Positions 60,001 through 64,000 of a stretch of DNA of 64,000 nucleotides are shown piece after piece. The notes under the pieces are model-generated. The model made no database searches and was not told the DNA's origin. It worked only from the letters and a program-made list of their open reading frames with translations. The stretch spans positions 9,527,179-9,591,178 of the forward strand of contig CM038228.1 in NCBI GenBank assembly GCA_021442155.1. Direction: 5' to 3'. This DNA comes from Cymbidium sinense. Taxonomy: Eukaryota > Streptophyta > Magnoliopsida > Asparagales > Orchidaceae. A program made the translations under genes and the position numbers. Every line of letters starts with the position of its first letter. The stretch's first letter is position 1.

Positions 60001-61264
60001 TCAACAAGGACCCCAAACTTTAATAACTCAAACCCACTCAAACTTCATGTATCAATGCAAATGAGAAGGATTGTAGGAATGAACCTCATCTCCACCTCTA
60101 TTTATAAATAAGAGAGGGATTCTTTTGTCAGTTTCATATTTCTAAATTACAAGCATAAAAGATAAAAAAAAAATGATGAGAATCCCTCATGAAATATTTG
60201 ATTAAACATGTCATGTGTACTTCCGAAGGTAATATATTTTTAAAATCTTTACATTAAAAGCTATGAAAATAATTTAAAATAAAAATGAAAAAATAAAAAT
60301 TCAAGGTATCCCCATCTTACTAAGGCATGTTATATTGAAATATGTACAAATCAATTGTTAGAGGGAGTCTAACATGCATATAAAGATAATCTCAAATTTA
60401 AATATATTATGTGGAAGTACATGCAAGCTAATTAAATTTGGACAAATCTCAATATAATTTGACATTCAGGCTATCACATTAAAATATGTGCAAATGATTT
60501 AAGAAGGTGATTAGCATGTACTTCAAAGTGAGTGCACATCCATATTCAATTTCATTCCATAGTGCACGCAAATAAATGAATTTTAGCACACATTTCGAAG
60601 TTGCATGGTATCTAAACTATGATATTGAAATATACATCAGCTACTTAGTGGATACAATGGTTATATGGTGAGATGTATTTGCATTATATTAAAGGGCTCA
60701 TCAACGACCATAAGCTAAAATACATTGAAGCATGTGTTAATAATATGAAATTTCAAACGAAGTAAATATGGCATGTACTATAAGGCATACATATGTTTAA
60801 AATTAATACTTTGAAATCCATGCAAATAATAAAATAGATTATATGCGATAAGAAAGTTAATATAATGTCTAAATGACTGTACAAATATTTCTTTATCAAT
60901 CTACACGTTATACAAAAAGCCTTTAGGGCATATCTTTGAATGTCTCGCAAAACATGCAAATTCTACAAGTTGCATAAAATTCAATGAAATTAAAAATAGA
61001 TCTATATTATCTATATGGTGAAGTCGAAGTCTCACATACTCAATCCAATCCTCCTAGTAGGGGTAGAAGTTCACGATTGATTATAAGTTGAGTGTTCAAT
61101 CATTAAAAGAGTAATTTTACATTTTACATTTACCACCATCAAAGGTCTTAATAGAAGAATTTCTTATTTAAAATTCTAAACTCATTATTTTGATATAAAA
61201 ATATAATCACAAATTTTAGCTATTGACTTGATCTTTTGTTACAGACAAGCAGTTGAAAGGTCTA
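60001..61264. repeat. AT-rich DNA with a weak 140-165 bp periodicity
   Basis: A degenerate word close to GGCATATATTGAAATATGTGCAAAT recurs at about 60,321, 60,466, 60,613, 60,780 and 60,918. Copies are very diverged. No gene. Confidence 0.35.
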
Positions 61265-62601
61265 TGTCACATCCTAAACCTAAGACTCAAAAGAGATGTA
61301 ACAAAGAGAGTAAATTTAGGTGACTGAATTTTTCTTAAACAACTATTCTGAAAATTTTACATACTATATAATAGTGTAAAAGATCAACGCAGTCGTCTAA
61401 ATTTACCCATCATATCATAAGAATATTTAAACAATAAATCTACCAAATTCATAGCAAAACAACCCAAATTGAAACTTTTCGTACCAACTATAGAGCATCT
61501 AAAATGATGAATATCAAAACAATACTATTAAAAATTACTGAACTTACCTCCAAAATTTATTTATAATATTTTCCCCACACAACTTCCAAAAGGGGGGCAA
61601 AACCTACTCCTCCACCTTCTCCTTACCCTTCCCTGAATACAATTATAATCAACTATTAAGTCATATGACTTAGTAAGATAAGCAATCTACTATGATGAAT
61701 TTGTTAGTAGAATATTAATATGCATACGATTAGATAATTAAAATAAAGGTTACATAATCATTAGTTTGTATAGTAACATTAACTTATTAATTCTTCTTTG
61801 TCAAATATGATATACACATTACTACATAACACATATATATAGTCACATTTTAAATTTATGTCATGTGTCGTTATCACATTCATTGGCAAACATATCATAA
61901 CATATACATTACATGAAATTTCCTTTCTTTCCATAGAAGACTCTTTTGCTCCATCTCATAACATTTGAGGACCTTTTTGCCTCACTGGGAATCCTTTTGT
62001 CCCAATTCCTACGCAGGTAATATCATAACATTTAGAGAATTTCCTAATTACTAACACATGACATGTATAATTTGTTACAACCAAGAAAAGAAATACAATA
62101 TGTAATATGCTCATAAATAAACTGAAAACATATACTAATATGCAACAAGCAAAACAAATTTATCACGAGTGGCATATATGAAATTATGCATATGTCTTGG
62201 TTTCAAATAAAACATATAATATAAACAATTAATATTATACTAAATGACATAGAAAGATAAATATATCTATATTAGAATTTGCAAATCTAAATGGCAAACT
62301 TCTCTCAAAATGTGACCAAACCTCTTACATACATCAATATTGGCTTTTCCTCATAGAATATTATTCCAAAAGCTTGATTCAAAACTAAATTTCAAACAAC
62401 TAATCAATCACCTAGTAATTTACAATGATTCATTATCATTTATTAAAACTTACAGGTGAACGTGACAGTTGTCACGCGTGCTTCCTATGCAACCCTTCTT
62501 ATTTGTGCTTTAATCCTACTTAAAAAAAATAATATAATTAACTCATTTCAATTTAAAATAATATAATTAAAGCTTTATTCTTTAATTAATCTCAATTAAT
62601 T

Positions 62602-62607
<6 letters not shown>

Positions 62608-62659
<52 letters not shown>
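62608..62659. repeat. (TA)n microsatellite
   Basis: About 52 bp of uninterrupted TA inside the gypsy LTR. Confidence 0.95.
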
Positions 62660-62664
<5 letters not shown>

Positions 62665-63085
62665 TCCATAAATTCAATGTTTTCCAATTTTTTTATCATT
62701 CCACATTTCACTTTAGCTAACATAACTAAATTTATTAATACTTTATTTAATTCCATAAAATATCCCAATTTATTTCAAATTAATTTCTTTATAGACAAAA
62801 ATAATAAATATCATTTTAGTTTTTACCAAATAATAACTATCTATAAAAAAAAAAGAAATAAACCTTATTACTTTCATTTCCCTCACAAGCTACCCGCTTC
62901 ATAAAGACACGATCCGCTCCAGCCAGGACTGCCCCTCCATTGAGAAGCTCATGTCATCCCCACAGGCCGATGCCGATAACCGCACCCACGACGACCCTCC
63001 GGACCCTCCTCAGGACCCCTCTCTCCTCGTTCTCGTCTCACATGAAAGGGGCAACCGGATCGAAAAGAAGGAAATGATCGATTAT

Positions 63086-63136
<51 letters not shown>
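63086..63136. repeat. (TG)n(TA)n microsatellite
   Basis: A short TG run passes into about 43 bp of TA, directly after the GC-rich patch of the LTR. Confidence 0.95.
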
Positions 63137-63138
<2 letters not shown>

Positions 63139-63267
63139 TTAAATGCCGAGGTAAGTAATCCTAGCTATAGTGAAACCGCTTTATGGCTAATTACTGTTTA
63201 AATTATAAATATAATTAAGAAATTAATTATTATTAATATATATTATTAGATAAATACATGCCTTACA

Positions 63268-64000
63268 ATTCTCCCATCTTTATAAAAATTTCATCCTCAA
63301 AATTTCTTGATCAACGAAAAAATATAGGAAATTGGTTCATTTCATCCGCTTTCCCAAGTGGCTTCTTTCTCTCGCCTATTTTTCCATTTCACCTTCGTGA
63401 AAGGAATCCTATTTCTCAATTTCTTAACTTCAAATTCCACAATTCTTCGCTCTACATAAGTTAGATTCTTTTGAATTTCAATCTTCTTATGTGATATTCG
63501 CTGGTTTGCATCTGTAACCCATTTTCTAAGCATTTAAACATGAAAAATATTGTGTATATCAAACATATTTGGTGGCAAAGCTAAGCAACCTTTCCAACTT
63601 GTTTAATAATTTCAAATGGCCCAATGTACCTATGACTCGCCTTTTCCACCTTGACCAAATTTGATATACCTTTCATAGTCCGACTTTCGAAATACAAAAT
63701 CTCCCACTTCAAATTCTATCATCTTATGCTTCGGGTCATAATATTTTTGTTGTCTATCTTGTGCAGCTTTCAATCTGTCTTTGATAATTCTAATCTTTTC
63801 ACTCACTTGATTAATCAATTCTAGTCCCATTAATTATCTTTCTCCGATTTCAAGCCAACTCAAAGGAATCTTATATTTTCTACCATACAAAGCTTCATAA
63901 GGAGCCATTTGGATACTAGATTGATAGATGTTATTATAGGCAAACTCTATCAAAGGTATATGATCTTCCCAACTATCGCCAAAATCCAAAATGCACAACT
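63268..64000 (-). pseudogene. Ty3/gypsy pol, integrase C-terminus (runs off window)
   Basis: Minus strand, from the window edge: WEDHIPLIEFAYNN, then SSIQMAPYEALYGRKYK and LSWLEIGER (end of the integrase core region), one stop, then AAQDRQQKYYDPKHK, IEFEVGDFVFRKS (63,630-63,830), a frameshift, ALPPNM, DIHNIFHV, and a second open piece (63,342-63,533) with RKWVTDANQRISHKKIEIQ, YVERRIVEF and VKWKNRREKEATWESG. The last bases encode a piece like FEDEIFIKMGEL just before the LTR. This is the chromovirus / Tekay-like pol end. At least two stops or shifts; degraded. Confidence 0.8.

Larger units (their letters stand above)
61265..63267 (-). mobile_element. 3' LTR (about 2.0 kb) of a minus-strand Ty3/gypsy element
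   Basis: On the minus strand the LTR starts TGTAAGGCATG at 63,267, right after GATGGGAGAAT at the end of pol, and ends GGTTTAGGATGTGACA at 61,265. TG...CA ends and the 5' wording match chromovirus-type (Tekay-like) LTRs from general knowledge. It holds (TA)n runs at 62,608-62,659 and 63,090-63,136 and a GC-rich patch at 62,890-63,085. Its partner LTR lies outside the window. Confidence 0.65.

Overview
This is repeat-dominated, AT-rich nuclear DNA from a flowering plant. The evidence is eukaryotic and plant-specific in type: Ty3/gypsy elements of the Tat lineage with a second RNase H, a Mutator-like transposase next to a plant mobile domain (PMD) gene, an RTE-like LINE, and long TA, CT and TG microsatellites. 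The species cannot be fixed from the sequence. A run of exactly 100 N (8,032-8,131) shows a draft assembly. No intact host gene was found, and almost every coding stretch is broken by stops and frameshifts.

Layout. 1-8,031: AT-rich non-coding repeats, with a 4 x 108 bp tandem array, a dispersed block here called Z1 (about 2,700-5,250), a short antisense gag relic, and a second dispersed block X1 (6,484-7,905). 8,132-42,818: the main structure, two degraded Tat-type internal regions in the same orientation arranged as LTR / internal A / LTR / internal B / LTR. The three LTR ends (8,357; about 22,811; 42,818) match each other, and the two internal regions are nearly the same length (about 10.3 kb each). 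The last LTR is a mosaic with about 6.2 kb of foreign sequence (blocks X2, Y and Z2).

43,216-44,502: a 5'-truncated RTE-like LINE with a GATGGTGGC-rich replacement inside it. 44.5-47.3 kb: non-coding, with a small A/T insertion flanked by an 18-bp direct repeat. 47,345-48,200: two kinase pseudogene fragments (PEP-carboxylase-kinase-like) facing away from each other. 48.2-50.1 kb: gene-like but unassigned sequence and a dispersed repeat. 50,980-56,560: a decayed two-gene unit, a MULE transposase followed by a PMD gene, with a tandem repeat between them and a block X fragment inserted in the PMD gene. 57,000-58,110: a tandem array of about 180-bp units with scattered relatives to 59.1 kb. 58.1-61.2 kb: low-complexity and weakly periodic DNA. 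61,265-64,000: the 3' LTR and C-terminal pol of a minus-strand Ty3/gypsy element that runs off the window.

The genes do not form a pathway. They are selfish elements nested in one another: block X sits in a Tat LTR and in the PMD gene. The most unusual items are the tandem shared-LTR Tat array, the recurring X/Z blocks with palindromic GC islands, the MULE-PMD pair with its own minisatellite, the divergent kinase pair, and the 180-bp array.
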